From contig NZ_AFBG01000003.1 in the NCBI RefSeq assembly GCF_000204195.1, forward strand, positions 1-64,000: 64,000 nucleotides of DNA. The letters run 5' to 3'. Positions 46,412-57,070 of the stretch are shown here, in pieces (the first letter of the stretch is position 1; every line of letters starts with the position of its first letter). The notes beneath the pieces are model-generated. The model searched no databases. It saw nothing but the letters and a program-made list of their open reading frames with translations, and had not been told where the DNA came from. The position numbers and the translations under genes were made by a program. The stretch comes from Acidovorax radicis N35. Lineage in GTDB: Bacteria; Pseudomonadota; Gammaproteobacteria; Burkholderiales; Burkholderiaceae_C.

Positions 46412-47314
46412 TTAGCTGCGCCCTGGGCGCAGTGCCGCCAACCAGCGCAATGGGTTGAAGCCGGTCACCAGACCGGTGGCCACCAGCACCAGCGCTCCGC
46501 CCCACACCATCCCGGTGCCCAATGCCTCGTCCAGAAAGATGTGGCCCCAGGCCACACCGAACAGCGGAATCATGAAAGCCGAACTCATGGCCGCCACGGG
46601 CGAGACATGTTGGAGCACCCGCAGGTTGAGCCAGTAGGCCAGGCCCGAGGTCACGACGCCCATCACCGCCACAGCGGCCAGCGCGCCCGGTGTGAAGTGC
46701 GCTTCGGGCAGGCTCCAGGCCGCACCCGGCAGCAGCAACACCAGCGCCGCGGCGTGAATGCCGGCGGCGATCGACAGGGGCGACATGCGGGTGGTGGCGC
46801 GCTTCATCCAGGTGGTCGAGACGCCGTAGCAGGCCGAAGCGACGATGCAGCCCAGGGCCGCGATCAGCAGCGCTGGCGTGGGCTCCATAGGGCCCAGTTG
46901 CACGATCAGGGCCACGCCCGCAAAGCCGCACAGGCAGCCCAGCCATTTGCGCAGGCTCAGCGTGTCCTCCTTCATCCACGCAGCGGCCAGTACGCTGAAC
47001 GGAACGGCCATGGTGTTGAGCAGTGAGCTGTACCCCGCCGGCAGGTGCAGGGCGGCCCATGAGTAGAGCAGGAAGGGCACCGCGACCGTGAGCGTACCCA
47101 GCCCGAGCAGCTCCCGCCAATGGCGCCACGGCCACGATTCGTTGGCGACCCGCATGATGCCGATGAGCGTCAGCGTGGCCAGGCCAATGCGCAGCGCGGC
47201 CATGACGTTGGGCCCCAGTACAGGGCTGGCAATGCGGATGAAAAGAAACGAGGCGCCCCACAGGGCGGACAGCAGCACCAGCTGCAGGAAGTGGCGGGTT
47301 TTCACCGGGCGCAT
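46412..47314 (-). CDS. EamA/DMT-superfamily exporter
   Basis: The product is 300 aa from the ATG encoding MRPVKTRHFLQLVLLSALWG; an in-frame start 33 bp upstream is less likely. Ten hydrophobic segments form two five-helix repeats of the EamA type, each starting LLSALWGASFLFIRIASP and ALLIAALGCIVASACYGVST. It sits in the inner membrane and probably exports metabolites or amino acids; the substrate is unknown. Confidence 0.87.
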   Translation of the reverse strand: MRPVKTRHFLQLVLLSALWGASFLFIRIASPVLGPNVMAALRIGLATLTLIGIMRVANESWPWRHWRELLGLGTLTVAVPFLLYSWAALHLPAGYSSLLNTMAVPFSVLAAAWMKEDTLSLRKWLGCLCGFAGVALIVQLGPMEPTPALLIAALGCIVASACYGVSTTWMKRATTRMSPLSIAAGIHAAALVLLLPGAAWSLPEAHFTPGALAAVAVMGVVTSGLAYWLNLRVLQHVSPVAAMSSAFMIPLFGVAWGHIFLDEALGTGMVWGGALVLVATGLVTGFNPLRWLAALRPGRS

Positions 47315-47354
47315 TGTCGGGCACTGGCGGGGTGCGCGCCGGCGCATGCCAAGC

Positions 47355-47420
47355 CAATTTTTAAGTCAAATTGGCCTCTGGCGCTGATTCAGAAAGCGCT
47401 GGTAGCTATCAATAAAGGAG
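47355..47420 (+). repeat. Palindromic repeat copy 7
   Basis: AAGTCAAATTGGCCTCTGGC, GCTGATTCAGAAAGCGCTGG and TAGCTATCAATAAAG. It lies between the EamA and nrdR genes with copy 8 facing it. Confidence 0.87.
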
Positions 47421-47490
47421 TATTTTGCGGTGTGGCATACGCGACAGCGGTGGCCCACTCCGACGTACACCCATCTTCTGTGGATGCTTG

Positions 47491-47545
47491 TTTGCTATAT
47501 TATTTGTAGCTGCTAGCGCTTGCTGGTGAAGCGCTGGATTGCGAA
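47491..47545 (-). repeat. Palindromic repeat copy 8 (inverted relative to copy 7)
   Basis: The plus strand reads TTTGCTATATTATTTGTAGC, TGCTAGCGCTTGCTGGTGAA and GCGCTGGATT. With copy 7 it forms an inverted pair around about 70 bp of unassigned sequence. Beyond the two copies the 290-bp gap (47315-47606) shows nothing coding. Confidence 0.87.
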
Positions 47546-47606
47546 AATCCTTGAAATCGCCCGGCCCTAGGGCGAACACCGGTGCAGATACGAATGCAGG
47601 TGCCGG

Positions 47607-48056
47607 TTACTTGCGCACTTCATCGACCATGGCGCGGAAGTCGTCGATGTCTTCAAAGCTGCGGTACACGCTGGCAAAGCGGATGTAGGCCACCTTGTCG
47701 AGCTTCTTGAGTTCGCGCATCACCAGCTCGCCAATGCGGCTGGAGATCACTTCGCGTTGGCCCAGGTTGAGCAGCTTTTCCTCGATGCGCTCGATGGCAC
47801 TGTCGATCTGGTCGGTGCTGACCGGGCGCTTGCGCAGCGCCAGGTTGAACGAGGCAAGCAGCTTGCCGCGCTCGTATTCGATGCGCCGGCCGTCCTTTTT
47901 GACGATGGCCGGGAAGTTCACTTCCGGCCGTTCGTAGGTGGTAAAGCGCTTGTCGCACGCGCCGCACTGGCGGCGGCGGCGGATGAAGACCCCATCCTCA
48001 GACACCCGCGTTTCAACGACTTGCGTTTCGAGGTGGCTGCAGAAGGGGCACTTCAT
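47607..48056 (-). CDS. nrdR: Transcriptional repressor NrdR
   Basis: The product is 149 aa. A zinc ribbon at the N-terminus (MKCPFCSH and [16 protein letters not shown], four Cys) is followed by an ATP-cone domain (about residues 49-139, [20 protein letters not shown]). NrdR senses dATP/ATP and represses ribonucleotide reductase genes. It lies 21 bp downstream of glyA in the same direction, the usual glyA-nrdR arrangement in this group, so it is likely also under the riboswitch of glyA. Confidence 0.97.
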   Translation of the reverse strand: MKCPFCSHLETQVVETRVSEDGVFIRRRRQCGACDKRFTTYERPEVNFPAIVKKDGRRIEYERGKLLASFNLALRKRPVSTDQIDSAIERIEEKLLNLGQREVISSRIGELVMRELKKLDKVAYIRFASVYRSFEDIDDFRAMVDEVRK

Positions 48057-48077
48057 GGTGGCTGCCGAGTCCCTGGC

Positions 48078-49322
<1,245 letters not shown>

Positions 49323-49363
49323 GATTGGCAGTCCTATGAACTTGTGTCCCTTGAAACAAGGGC

Positions 49364-49506
49364 TGCCCAGGCGAACGGCTGAACGCAGAAGGGATGAACC
49401 CCGTGCGGCACGCTTCCCAGTGGTTCACAAGAGGCAAGCCCTTGTCGGTTTCCACGTCAGCGGCGGCACCCTGTGTCCAGATGCCGCGCCTATCGCCAGT
49501 CGCGTA
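49364..49506 (-). promoter_or_regulatory. ZTP (pfl) riboswitch in the glyA leader
   Basis: On the minus strand the leader has the conserved blocks of the pfl motif in order: CGCGACTGGCGAT near the 5' end (49490-49502), ACCACTGGGAAGCGTG in the middle (about 49411-49426) and GCCTGGGCA at the 3' pseudoknot (49364-49372). A CCCTTG-TTT-CAAGGG hairpin (49348-49362) follows, then the ribosome binding site. No U-run follows the hairpin, so control of translation initiation is more likely than termination. The remaining leader up to 49603 shows nothing else. Confidence 0.88.
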
Positions 49507-49603
49507 CACCGCTAGTGTAGCTGACGTGGCGTGCGCCAATGTGTCGGGGAGCTGAGGAGCGTGCCCCGGGGAGGTGTGCTTCCCCCGGTGCGAGAAGCCC
49601 AGG

Positions 49604-50443
49604 TCAGAGCGCGGAGAGCAGGGCCACCTTGTCGCCGCTGGCTGCTGGCGTTGCGGGCGGTGCAGAGACGGGAATGGCCTGTACGGGAGCTTGTGTGGAG
49701 AGGCTTGGAGGTGGCGTGGTGGGCATGGTGCGGCCGCCTGCGACCTGCCGCAGGCGGAAATGCTCAGCCATCACCTTGGCCGCATAACCGCCGTCGTCGG
49801 CCAGGTTGCCCGCGCCCACGTAAAAGCGCAGTCCACCCTCCACCGAGCCGGCGCGTGCAATGCACTCCTGCAGGACCTTCACGCCCACGCGCAGATTGCT
49901 CACCGGGTCAAAGGCTGCAAAGTGCCCGCCAAAATTCTGGTACTTGTCGGTGTGCACATTGGTCATCACCTGCATGAGCCCTTGAGCGCCAACGGCGCTT
50001 TGTGCAAACGGGTTGAAGCTGGACTCGATGGCCATGATGGCAAGGATCAGCGTGGGATCAATCTTGGACTTCGCGCCGATTTCATAGGCCTCTGCCACCA
50101 GCACGCTCAGCGGCTCGGGGGCCACGCGGTACTTCTTGCTGAGCCAGAAGGCGACTGCGGCCTGCTCTTTGGGCAGGTCCTTGGGGTTGCCTGCCGTGGC
50201 GCGCTCGCTGGCTTCCGGTTCGATGGGCATGCCAAGCACTTCCACCTGGCGGGCCTGCAGCCAGTTCATCAATTGCGCTTCGCCAGCCTGGCGCAAGTCC
50301 GGGCGGGCCGTGAGGGTGATCACGACAAAGGCGACAGTCAGGCCGATGAGGGCGAAGCTGTTGTGGGTGATTTCAAGAAAACCTTCGGTCACGTCGGCCA
50401 CAAAGGTCCGTACGCCGGAGATCATTTTTCCTGACGCTGTCAT
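49604..50443 (-). CDS. Lytic transglycosylase (SLT domain)
   Basis: The product is 279 aa from the ATG encoding MTASGKMISGVRTF, preceded by AAAGGAAG about 6 bp upstream; a longer reading to 50545 adds low-quality sequence. A single hydrophobic segment (about residues 28-46) anchors it in the membrane. The SLT domain (about 110-215) has the catalytic Glu in LAIMAIESSFNPFAQSAVGA and the following QGLMQVMTNVH. It cleaves peptidoglycan without water. The C-terminal 50 residues are Pro/Thr-rich. Confidence 0.88.
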   Translation of the reverse strand: MTASGKMISGVRTFVADVTEGFLEITHNSFALIGLTVAFVVITLTARPDLRQAGEAQLMNWLQARQVEVLGMPIEPEASERATAGNPKDLPKEQAAVAFWLSKKYRVAPEPLSVLVAEAYEIGAKSKIDPTLILAIMAIESSFNPFAQSAVGAQGLMQVMTNVHTDKYQNFGGHFAAFDPVSNLRVGVKVLQECIARAGSVEGGLRFYVGAGNLADDGGYAAKVMAEHFRLRQVAGGRTMPTTPPPSLSTQAPVQAIPVSAPPATPAASGDKVALLSAL

Positions 50444-50860
50444 AGCTCTTCCTTTCTGAGGCGCCGCAGTGAGCCGGGCAGTCATCGGGGACTGTCTCGT
50501 CTCGGCGGATCGCCTGGATTGGTACGCCATCAAGTGAGGCCGCACGTCTTGGGTGTGCTTGGGGCCTGCTTTGACTTAGCCGGGTTCGGCAGCGAGGTTG
50601 GGGTTTTTACTAGCCTGTTTTCGGGGCTGGCGGATTCTAGAAGTTCACTAAATGCTTAGTCAATACTAACAAATTAATTTTTAAGATCATTAAGTTATGA
50701 AAAACATGTGAAAAATCACAGCTTTTGGGAGGTGTGTGCGTGTCTGGCGCCCAGGTCTGTGGGGATGCCTGTTACATGGACGTGTCAAATTCAATCGCCG
50801 GTCTTTTCGCCATTGAGAATCCAGTTTGAGTTGCAGCGGCAGCTTTGGTAAGGTTGCGTT

Positions 50861-51086
50861 GCCTGTAGATTTCAGGCATCGCCAGACGAAGACAAGTCTC
50901 CCTCCGAGGGCACGCAGTGCCCTGGTGCAGCAGATGCGGCTTCCACGGCAAACCCCTGGAGGCAATACCTTGCCTCCTCGCCATGTGGACCTTCATCTCC
51001 GCATTGCGACCGATGGCAAAGACCGTTGTGTCAGCCGTCAAGCCCGGCAGGCAGTCCATGAGGCACTGTCTGCCGGGCTTTCTTAT
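50861..51086 (+). ncRNA. Candidate structured small RNA
   Basis: Within a 950-bp stretch without a convincing gene (50444-51390) there are four hairpins in one orientation: TGCCTG/CAGGCA (50860-50878), AGGGCAC/GTGCCCT (50907-50923), the perfect GGAGGCAA/TTGCCTCC (50958-50977), and a terminator (51040-51086). A weak TTGAGT-N17-TAAGGT promoter (50826-50854) would start transcription at about 50861. It does not match a class I can name. The flanking part, 50444-50825, includes an A/T-rich tract (about 50640-50720) and nothing else recognisable. Confidence 0.4.
51040..51086 (+). terminator. Terminator of the candidate small RNA
   Basis: A 16-bp stem, AAGCCCGGCAGGCAGT with its complement at 51065-51080 (one G-T pair), is followed by TTCTTATT on the plus strand. 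There is no T-run on the minus strand, so it works rightward. No protein gene ends just upstream. Confidence 0.8.
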
Positions 51087-51390
51087 TGGTGGTGTGGCGT
51101 GCTTTTTGGGCCCTTGGCCCTTATATATAGATAATGGGGGCTGTTCCCTAGAGCAGCGGCAGTTCGCCCGCAGTAGCGGGCGGCACCCTGGCGGGGCCGC
51201 AGCATGTCAGCCCGTCTGGCAAAGCCTTGTGCCAGATCACCCCCGGGGCTTGGCACACCGCCATGCTGCGGCCTGTTTGCCAAACCCGGTGAAAATAGCT
51301 TCTTTGTTGTCCTGGCGCGCGTGCAGCGCAGTTGCCGGGGCAGGCCTTCAGGCAATGCGCCCGGGGCCGCCTTTGTTATCCATTGGATCC

Positions 51391-54153
51391 ATGTTTCCAT
51401 TTTTTTCCCGCAGCAAAATGTCCGACGCACCTGAAGTGAATCCGGCCCCGGCCAAAACCCATGAGCCGCATCCGCTTGATGCGTTGACCGGTGGCGCTTT
51501 TTCTGCCGCCACCTCCGGCGAGCGCGCCTCCCGCATTCGTGACTGGCTGGCAACCCAGCCGGCCCATGAGCAGTTGCAGGAGGTTTTCAAAGAACTGAGC
51601 GGGCGTGACAAGGGCGCTGCGCGCGCGGTGCGTGAGCGCCTCGATGAAATCCGCCGCGCCAAGGGCCAGGAGGCCATTGCCGCCGAGTGGGCGGAAAAGG
51701 CGCAGGCGCTGCTGTCAGCCCCCAAACTCAACATTGCCGATGCCCTGGCATGGCAACGCGACGCCGCCAAGGCGGGCGCGCCGCTGTCGCGCGAGCCGTT
51801 GTCGCTGCTCAAGGTACAGGTCGCGGACCGCGTGAAGGTCATTGAGGATCTGCAGCACCGAGTCCAAGTGCAGCGAGAGGCGGCCGTGTTGCTGGCCCAG
51901 CGCATCGAAGTGCTCTCTACCAAGCCCTGGCGCGACGCCCATGCTGCGCTCGAACTGCTGCGTGCCGATGTGGCGCGTTGGCAGGAACAGGCGCAGGAAT
52001 TGACCGGCGATGCCAGCTGGGCAAGCGTAGAAGCACGGTTTCCACCGCTGCTCGATGCGTCACGCACCCAGTTGTTGGTGGTATGGGAGGCATTTCAACC
52101 CGCGGTGGCCCAGGCTGTGGCGGCTTCTGAGGATGCTGGCGCGCCGTTGCCTCCTGTGCCTGTCTGGGCTGATGAGCTGCGTGCAGCGCGTGGCCTGCCT
52201 ACCGAGGCCGCTGCTGCAGCGGCGGCAGCCAAGCCTGCGCGTGCGGCCAAGCCCAAGGTGGCGCCCGAAGTTGTTGAGAAGGCTGTGCAGGGCGTGCGCG
52301 AAGCCCTGGCAGTCCTCGAGAAGGAAACTGCCGAGGGCCATGGCAAGGCCAGTGCCGGTGCTGCAGCCGCACTGCGCGCTGTGCTGAAGGTGCACGGCAA
52401 ACACATCGACAATGCCCTGGAGCAGCAGGTCCACGCAGCCCTGGTGGCGGCGGGTGAACTGGAAGGCTGGCAACGCTGGAGTGCGGACCAGGTGCGTGAA
52501 GACCTGGTGGCCAAGGCTGAGGCCTTGCTCAACCGCCCTGAAGGCCAGGCCCTGGGCGGCCGCAAGATGCAGGAAACCCTGCGCAACCTGCGTGAACAAT
52601 GGAAACAGGCGGACCAGGGTGGGGCGCCCAACCATGGTCTGTGGAAGAAATTCGACGAAGCCTGCAATGCCGCGCACAAGGTGGTGGAGGCTTGGCTGGA
52701 CAAGATCCGCACCGAGGCGGCAGAGCACAAGGCCCAGCGCCTGGCGCTGATCGAAGAAGTCAAGGCATGGGCGCACGAGCATGCTGCCTCCGGCGACTGG
52801 AAGGCCGTCAACCGTGCCCTCCACCAGTTTGGTGATCGCTGGCGCGAAGGCGGCCATGTGGGGGAGAAGCTTTTTGCGGAGTTGCAACCTCTTTGGAAGC
52901 AGGCGATTTCCCTGGCAGCAGCTCCACTCGAAACTGCGCAGAAGGAAAGCCTGGCCCGCCGCCACGCGATGATCGACGAGGCCACGGCCCTTGGTGCGGC
53001 GCCCACCTTGCGCATCGATGCGGTCAAGGCGCTGCAGCAGCGCTGGCAGGCTGAGGCGCAGGGGGTGCCTCTGGACCGCAAGCACGAGCAGAAGCTGTGG
53101 GATGCCTTCCGTAAACCCATTGATGAAGCCTTCAACCGCAAGTCGGCGGACCGCGAGCGTGCTGTCACCGAATTGAGCGCACGTGATCGCGTGGTGCTGG
53201 AGGCGTCCAAGGCGCTGGAGGCCGCCAACGCCAGCGGCGATGCACAACAGATCCGTTCGGCCATGCAGGCGCTGGAGGCCGCGCTGCGCGGTCAGGCGCA
53301 GGCGGCGGAAGCCGTTGCCACGGCGCACAAGGATGCACAGTCGCATGCAGACGCGCAGGCGGATTCTGCCCCTGTTGCTGTCGAAAACGGATCGGCTGAA
53401 TCTGCGGAAACGCCCGATGGTGGTGACGGTGCGGCAGTCGAGGCCCCCGCAACGGCACCTGCAGCGCCCAAGCCCGCAGCGCGACCCGTGGTGGCGGTGC
53501 GTGGTGATGACCGTCCTGGCATGAAGAAGGACGCGCCTGCAGCTCCTGGCCGTGGAGGTCGCCCGGGTGAGCGTCGTGATGCCCGTCCCGGCGACCGCGA
53601 CGGTGCCCGGGGTCCTCGCAGCGATGGCCGCATGGGCGATCGCGCGGACCGTGGTGGCCGTTTTGGCGATCGCCCGGCGTTCGAGGACCGAGGCCCTCGC
53701 CTGGGTGACACGGCGTTCCGAGCCCAGCGCGAAGCCATGGAGCACGCCCAGCTGGCTTTGAAGAAGCTGGCGGCGCAGGCACATGGAGAGGCGCTGACTC
53801 AGCTGCTGACGGCATGGGAGAAGCGCGATGCAGCGCTTGTGCCTGGTACGCAGGATCTGGGCTCGGGTGTGACTGCATCGGTGCGCAGCGCCTGGGCGCA
53901 AGCGCTGTCGTCTGCTCCCAAGGGAGATGCGTCCGAGGCGCTGCTGCGTCTGGAGATGGCAGCCGAGGCTCCCACGCCAGCTGAGCACATTGCTGCCCGG
54001 CGCATGCTGCAATTGCAATTGCTCACGCGCCGCAATGATCCTGCGCCTGCCCAGACTTGGGGTCAGGATGCGGCGCGCGTGCTGGCCAGTGCCAGTGATG
54101 CGGTGAGTGCACGCCGTTTGCAGAATGTGCTGAAGACGTTGCTGCGCAAGTGA
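51391..54153 (+). CDS. DUF349 domain protein with Arg/Gly/Asp-rich region
   Basis: The product is 920 aa from the ATG encoding MFPFFSRSKMSDAPE; the reading frame is open further upstream but without a better start. Several DUF349-type three-helix repeats are visible, for example REQWKQADQGGAPNHGLWKK and LQQRWQAEAQGVPLDRKHEQ. Long helical, Ala/Glu/Lys-rich stretches suggest coiled coil. Residues about 690-775 are rich in Arg, Gly and Asp (GRGGRPGERRDARPGDRDGA; MGDRADRGGRFGDRPAFEDR), resembling RNA-binding RG-rich regions. DUF349 proteins have no settled function. Confidence 0.82.
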   Translation: MFPFFSRSKMSDAPEVNPAPAKTHEPHPLDALTGGAFSAATSGERASRIRDWLATQPAHEQLQEVFKELSGRDKGAARAVRERLDEIRRAKGQEAIAAEWAEKAQALLSAPKLNIADALAWQRDAAKAGAPLSREPLSLLKVQVADRVKVIEDLQHRVQVQREAAVLLAQRIEVLSTKPWRDAHAALELLRADVARWQEQAQELTGDASWASVEARFPPLLDASRTQLLVVWEAFQPAVAQAVAASEDAGAPLPPVPVWADELRAARGLPTEAAAAAAAAKPARAAKPKVAPEVVEKAVQGVREALAVLEKETAEGHGKASAGAAAALRAVLKVHGKHIDNALEQQVHAALVAAGELEGWQRWSADQVREDLVAKAEALLNRPEGQALGGRKMQETLRNLREQWKQADQGGAPNHGLWKKFDEACNAAHKVVEAWLDKIRTEAAEHKAQRLALIEEVKAWAHEHAASGDWKAVNRALHQFGDRWREGGHVGEKLFAELQPLWKQAISLAAAPLETAQKESLARRHAMIDEATALGAAPTLRIDAVKALQQRWQAEAQGVPLDRKHEQKLWDAFRKPIDEAFNRKSADRERAVTELSARDRVVLEASKALEAANASGDAQQIRSAMQALEAALRGQAQAAEAVATAHKDAQSHADAQADSAPVAVENGSAESAETPDGGDGAAVEAPATAPAAPKPAARPVVAVRGDDRPGMKKDAPAAPGRGGRPGERRDARPGDRDGARGPRSDGRMGDRADRGGRFGDRPAFEDRGPRLGDTAFRAQREAMEHAQLALKKLAAQAHGEALTQLLTAWEKRDAALVPGTQDLGSGVTASVRSAWAQALSSAPKGDASEALLRLEMAAEAPTPAEHIAARRMLQLQLLTRRNDPAPAQTWGQDAARVLASASDAVSARRLQNVLKTLLRK

Positions 54154-54266
54154 TGTGAATGGGGGCGTGCGCGCTTTTGCGCGCATGCCCTTGAGGCTCG
54201 GCGGTTGCCGTGCTTGGCGAAGGTGGGATTGCTGGAGGAGTTATCCGCCAAAGGAATTCCAAAAAC

Positions 54267-54299
54267 AAAAAAGCCGTTGCGATTGCAACGGCTTTTTAT
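54267..54299. terminator. Bidirectional terminator between the DUF349 gene and tRNA-Leu copy 1
   Basis: The perfect stem AAAAGCCGTTGC / GCAACGGCTTTT with loop GATT is flanked by A- and T-runs. It serves the rightward DUF349 gene and the leftward tRNA gene. Confidence 0.9.
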
Positions 54300-54304
54300 A
54301 TGTT

Positions 54305-54389
<85 letters not shown>

Positions 54390-54510
54390 TTTCAGATAAG
54401 CCTCGAATTATAGAACAAGTAATTGAGGCTTCTGGCAAGTTGCCAAAGAATTTTCAAAAATGTGTCTGTTCGGCTTCCTGGGGCCGGATTGGACAACTGC
54501 ATGCAGAAAA

Positions 54511-54540
54511 TAAAAAAGCCGCTGTGTTTGCAGCGGCTTC
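54511..54540 (-). terminator. Terminator after tRNA-Leu copy 2
   Basis: On the minus strand AAGCCGCTG/CAGCGGCTT with a 6-nt loop is followed by TTTTTTATTTT. It ends the copy 2 transcript, keeping it separate from copy 1. Confidence 0.88.
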
Positions 54541-54576
54541 GATATTTTGAAAACCTTCGCAGGTTGTCGTTAAACT

Positions 54577-54661
<85 letters not shown>

Positions 54662-54680
54662 ATTTCAGGAAAGTCTAAGA

Positions 54681-57011
54681 TTGTATATCAAAAAAACCAC
54701 CCCCGGCGCGCAGTCCGCGCATTTGTCGGACGAGATTGAAGGCAGCGTGCAGGGGCACCGTGATGGACACGGTTTCGTTATCCGCGACGATGGCGAAGGC
54801 GACATCTATATCCCCCCCAATGAAATGCGCGCGGTGCTGCACAAGGACCGCGTGCGTGTGCGCATCGTGCGCCAGGACCGCCGTGGTCGTCCCGAAGGCC
54901 GCGTGGCCGAGATCATCGAACGCCCGCCGCAACCCATCATCGGCCGCCTGCTGCAGGAAAGCGGTGTGTGGCTGGTGGCGCCAGAAGACAAGCGCTACGG
55001 CCAGGATGTACTGATCCCCAAAGGCGCCACCGGCGCCGCAAAACCTGGGCAGGTTGTCGTTGTTGAACTGACCGAGCCCCCCGCACTGTTTGGCCAGCCC
55101 GTGGGCCGCATCACCGAAGTGCTCGGCGAGGTGGACGACCCCGGCATGGAGATCGAGATCGCCGTGCGCAAGTACGGCGTGCCGCACGAGTTCTCCGCCG
55201 AGTGCCTGGCGCAGGCCAAGGAGTTGCCCGACAAGGTGCGCGCGCAGGACAAGAAGCGCCGCGTGGACCTGACCGACGTGCCCCTGGTCACCATCGACGG
55301 CGAAGACGCGCGCGACTTCGACGATGCCGTCTACTGCGAGCCTGCCCAGGTCGGCCGCAGCAAAGGCTGGCGCCTGCTGGTGGCCATTGCCGATGTGAGC
55401 CACTACGTGGAGACCGGCAGCGCCATCGACATCGATGCGTACGACCGCGCCACCAGCGTGTACTTTCCGCGCCGCGTGATTCCCATGCTGCCCGAGAAGC
55501 TGAGCAACGGCCTGTGTTCCCTCAACCCCGAGGTGGAGCGCCTGTGCATGGTTTGTGACATGCTGGTCACCGCCAAGGGCGAAGTGCACGCCTACCAGTT
55601 CTACCCGGCCGTGATGTTCAGCCATGCGCGTTTCACGTACACGGAAGTGGCGGCCATCCTGGCCAATACGCGCGGCCCCGAGGCCAGCAAGCGCAAGGAC
55701 CGCGTCAAGGACCTGCTCAACCTGCACGATGTGTACCGAGCCCTCCTGATTGCGCGTCAGCAGCGGGGGGCGGTGGACTTTGAAACCACCGAAACACAGA
55801 TCGTTTGCGACGAAAACGGTCGCATCGAAAAAATCGTGCCGCGCACCCGCAACGATGCGCACAAGCTCATCGAAGAGGCCATGCTGGCCGCCAACGTGTG
55901 CAGTGCCGACTTCATCGCCCAGGGCGGACAGCCTGGCCTGTTCCGCGTCCACGAAGGCCCCACGCCCGAGAAGCAGGAGATCCTGCGCAACTACCTCAAG
56001 GCCATGGCCGTCGGCATGACGATTGGCGATGATCCCAAGCCCGCCGAGTTCCAGGCGATTGCCCAGGCCACCAAAGAGCGGCCTGACGCGCAGCAGATCC
56101 ACACCATGCTGTTGCGCTCCATGCAGCAGGCTATCTACACGCCCGTCAACAGTGGCCACTTTGGCCTGGCGTTCGATGCCTACACGCACTTCACCAGCCC
56201 GATCCGGCGTTACCCCGACCTGCTGGTGCATCGGGTCATCAAGGCCATCCTGAGCAAGACGAAGTACGCGCTGCCGTCCTTGCCCACACCCGGCGAAGCC
56301 CATGCCAAGCTGGCCAAACGGCTGGCGGCCCGCGTGGCAGCGCCCGGCACCAAGCCCCGCAAGGATGTGGCACCGCCCAGCCGCGACACCCAAGCCTGGG
56401 AGGCCGCAGGCCTGCACTGCAGTGCCAACGAGCGCCGCGCCGACGAGGCGAGCCGCGACGTGGAAGCCTGGCTCAAGTGCAAGTACATGCGCGAGCACCT
56501 GGGCGAGGAATACAGCGGCGTGGTCAGCGCAGCGACGAGCTTTGGCATCTTCGTCACGCTCGACGCGATGTATGTGGAAGGGCTGGTGCACATCACCGAG
56601 CTGGGCGGCGAGTACTTCAAGTTCGATGAGGCACGCCAGGAACTGCGTGGCGAGCGTACCGGTATCCGCTATGCCATCGGTGCGCGCGTGCGGGTGCAGG
56701 TCAGCCGCGTGGATCTGGATGGCCGCAAGATCGACTTCCGCCTGGTGCGTGAGGGCGAGGAACTGCTCGGTCGCGCGCTCAAGGACAAGGGTGTGGGCTC
56801 CGACGGAGCAGGCGGTGGCGCCCGCAAGGCGGGTGGCCGGTCCGGCGGACGCAAGGCCGACAAGGGCGCAGCCCCGTCCGCCACAGAGCAAGCGGGTCTC
56901 TCGCGTGAGCGGGCGGCGCGGTCACCGATTCAGTCCCTGAAAGCGTCCGTCAAGAAGGCGGTCGCAGGCAAGTCCAGCAAGGGCAAGGCGCGCAAGCCTC
57001 GCCGGGGCTGA
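54681..57011 (+). CDS. rnr: Ribonuclease R
   Basis: The product is about 776 aa from a TTG start with AGGAA 8 bp upstream; no ATG is available before the conserved region. RNase R degrades structured RNA 3' to 5'. Domains: cold-shock-like OB folds (about residues 15-170), the RNB catalytic domain (about 205-560) with the metal-binding GEDARDFDDAVY, and an S1 domain (about 640-725, EYSGVVSAATSFGIFVTLDA). A Lys/Arg/Gly-rich tail follows. The helix-turn-helix domain present at the N-terminus of E. coli RNase R is missing, because the gene starts only 20 bp from a tRNA gene. A related start further upstream is impossible without crossing the tRNA. Confidence 0.94.
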   Translation: MYIKKTTPGAQSAHLSDEIEGSVQGHRDGHGFVIRDDGEGDIYIPPNEMRAVLHKDRVRVRIVRQDRRGRPEGRVAEIIERPPQPIIGRLLQESGVWLVAPEDKRYGQDVLIPKGATGAAKPGQVVVVELTEPPALFGQPVGRITEVLGEVDDPGMEIEIAVRKYGVPHEFSAECLAQAKELPDKVRAQDKKRRVDLTDVPLVTIDGEDARDFDDAVYCEPAQVGRSKGWRLLVAIADVSHYVETGSAIDIDAYDRATSVYFPRRVIPMLPEKLSNGLCSLNPEVERLCMVCDMLVTAKGEVHAYQFYPAVMFSHARFTYTEVAAILANTRGPEASKRKDRVKDLLNLHDVYRALLIARQQRGAVDFETTETQIVCDENGRIEKIVPRTRNDAHKLIEEAMLAANVCSADFIAQGGQPGLFRVHEGPTPEKQEILRNYLKAMAVGMTIGDDPKPAEFQAIAQATKERPDAQQIHTMLLRSMQQAIYTPVNSGHFGLAFDAYTHFTSPIRRYPDLLVHRVIKAILSKTKYALPSLPTPGEAHAKLAKRLAARVAAPGTKPRKDVAPPSRDTQAWEAAGLHCSANERRADEASRDVEAWLKCKYMREHLGEEYSGVVSAATSFGIFVTLDAMYVEGLVHITELGGEYFKFDEARQELRGERTGIRYAIGARVRVQVSRVDLDGRKIDFRLVREGEELLGRALKDKGVGSDGAGGGARKAGGRSGGRKADKGAAPSATEQAGLSRERAARSPIQSLKASVKKAVAGKSSKGKARKPRRG

Positions 57012-57070
57012 CCAGGACGAAACCACGGCAAAGCCCACGAAGAGGCGCTCGCCGACGCGCAGGCTTGCAA

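Noticed and set aside
50826-51134. Short open frame in the gene-free stretch
   Set aside because: Its only start is a TTG that coincides with the possible -35; it crosses hairpins and a terminator and has no ribosome binding site.
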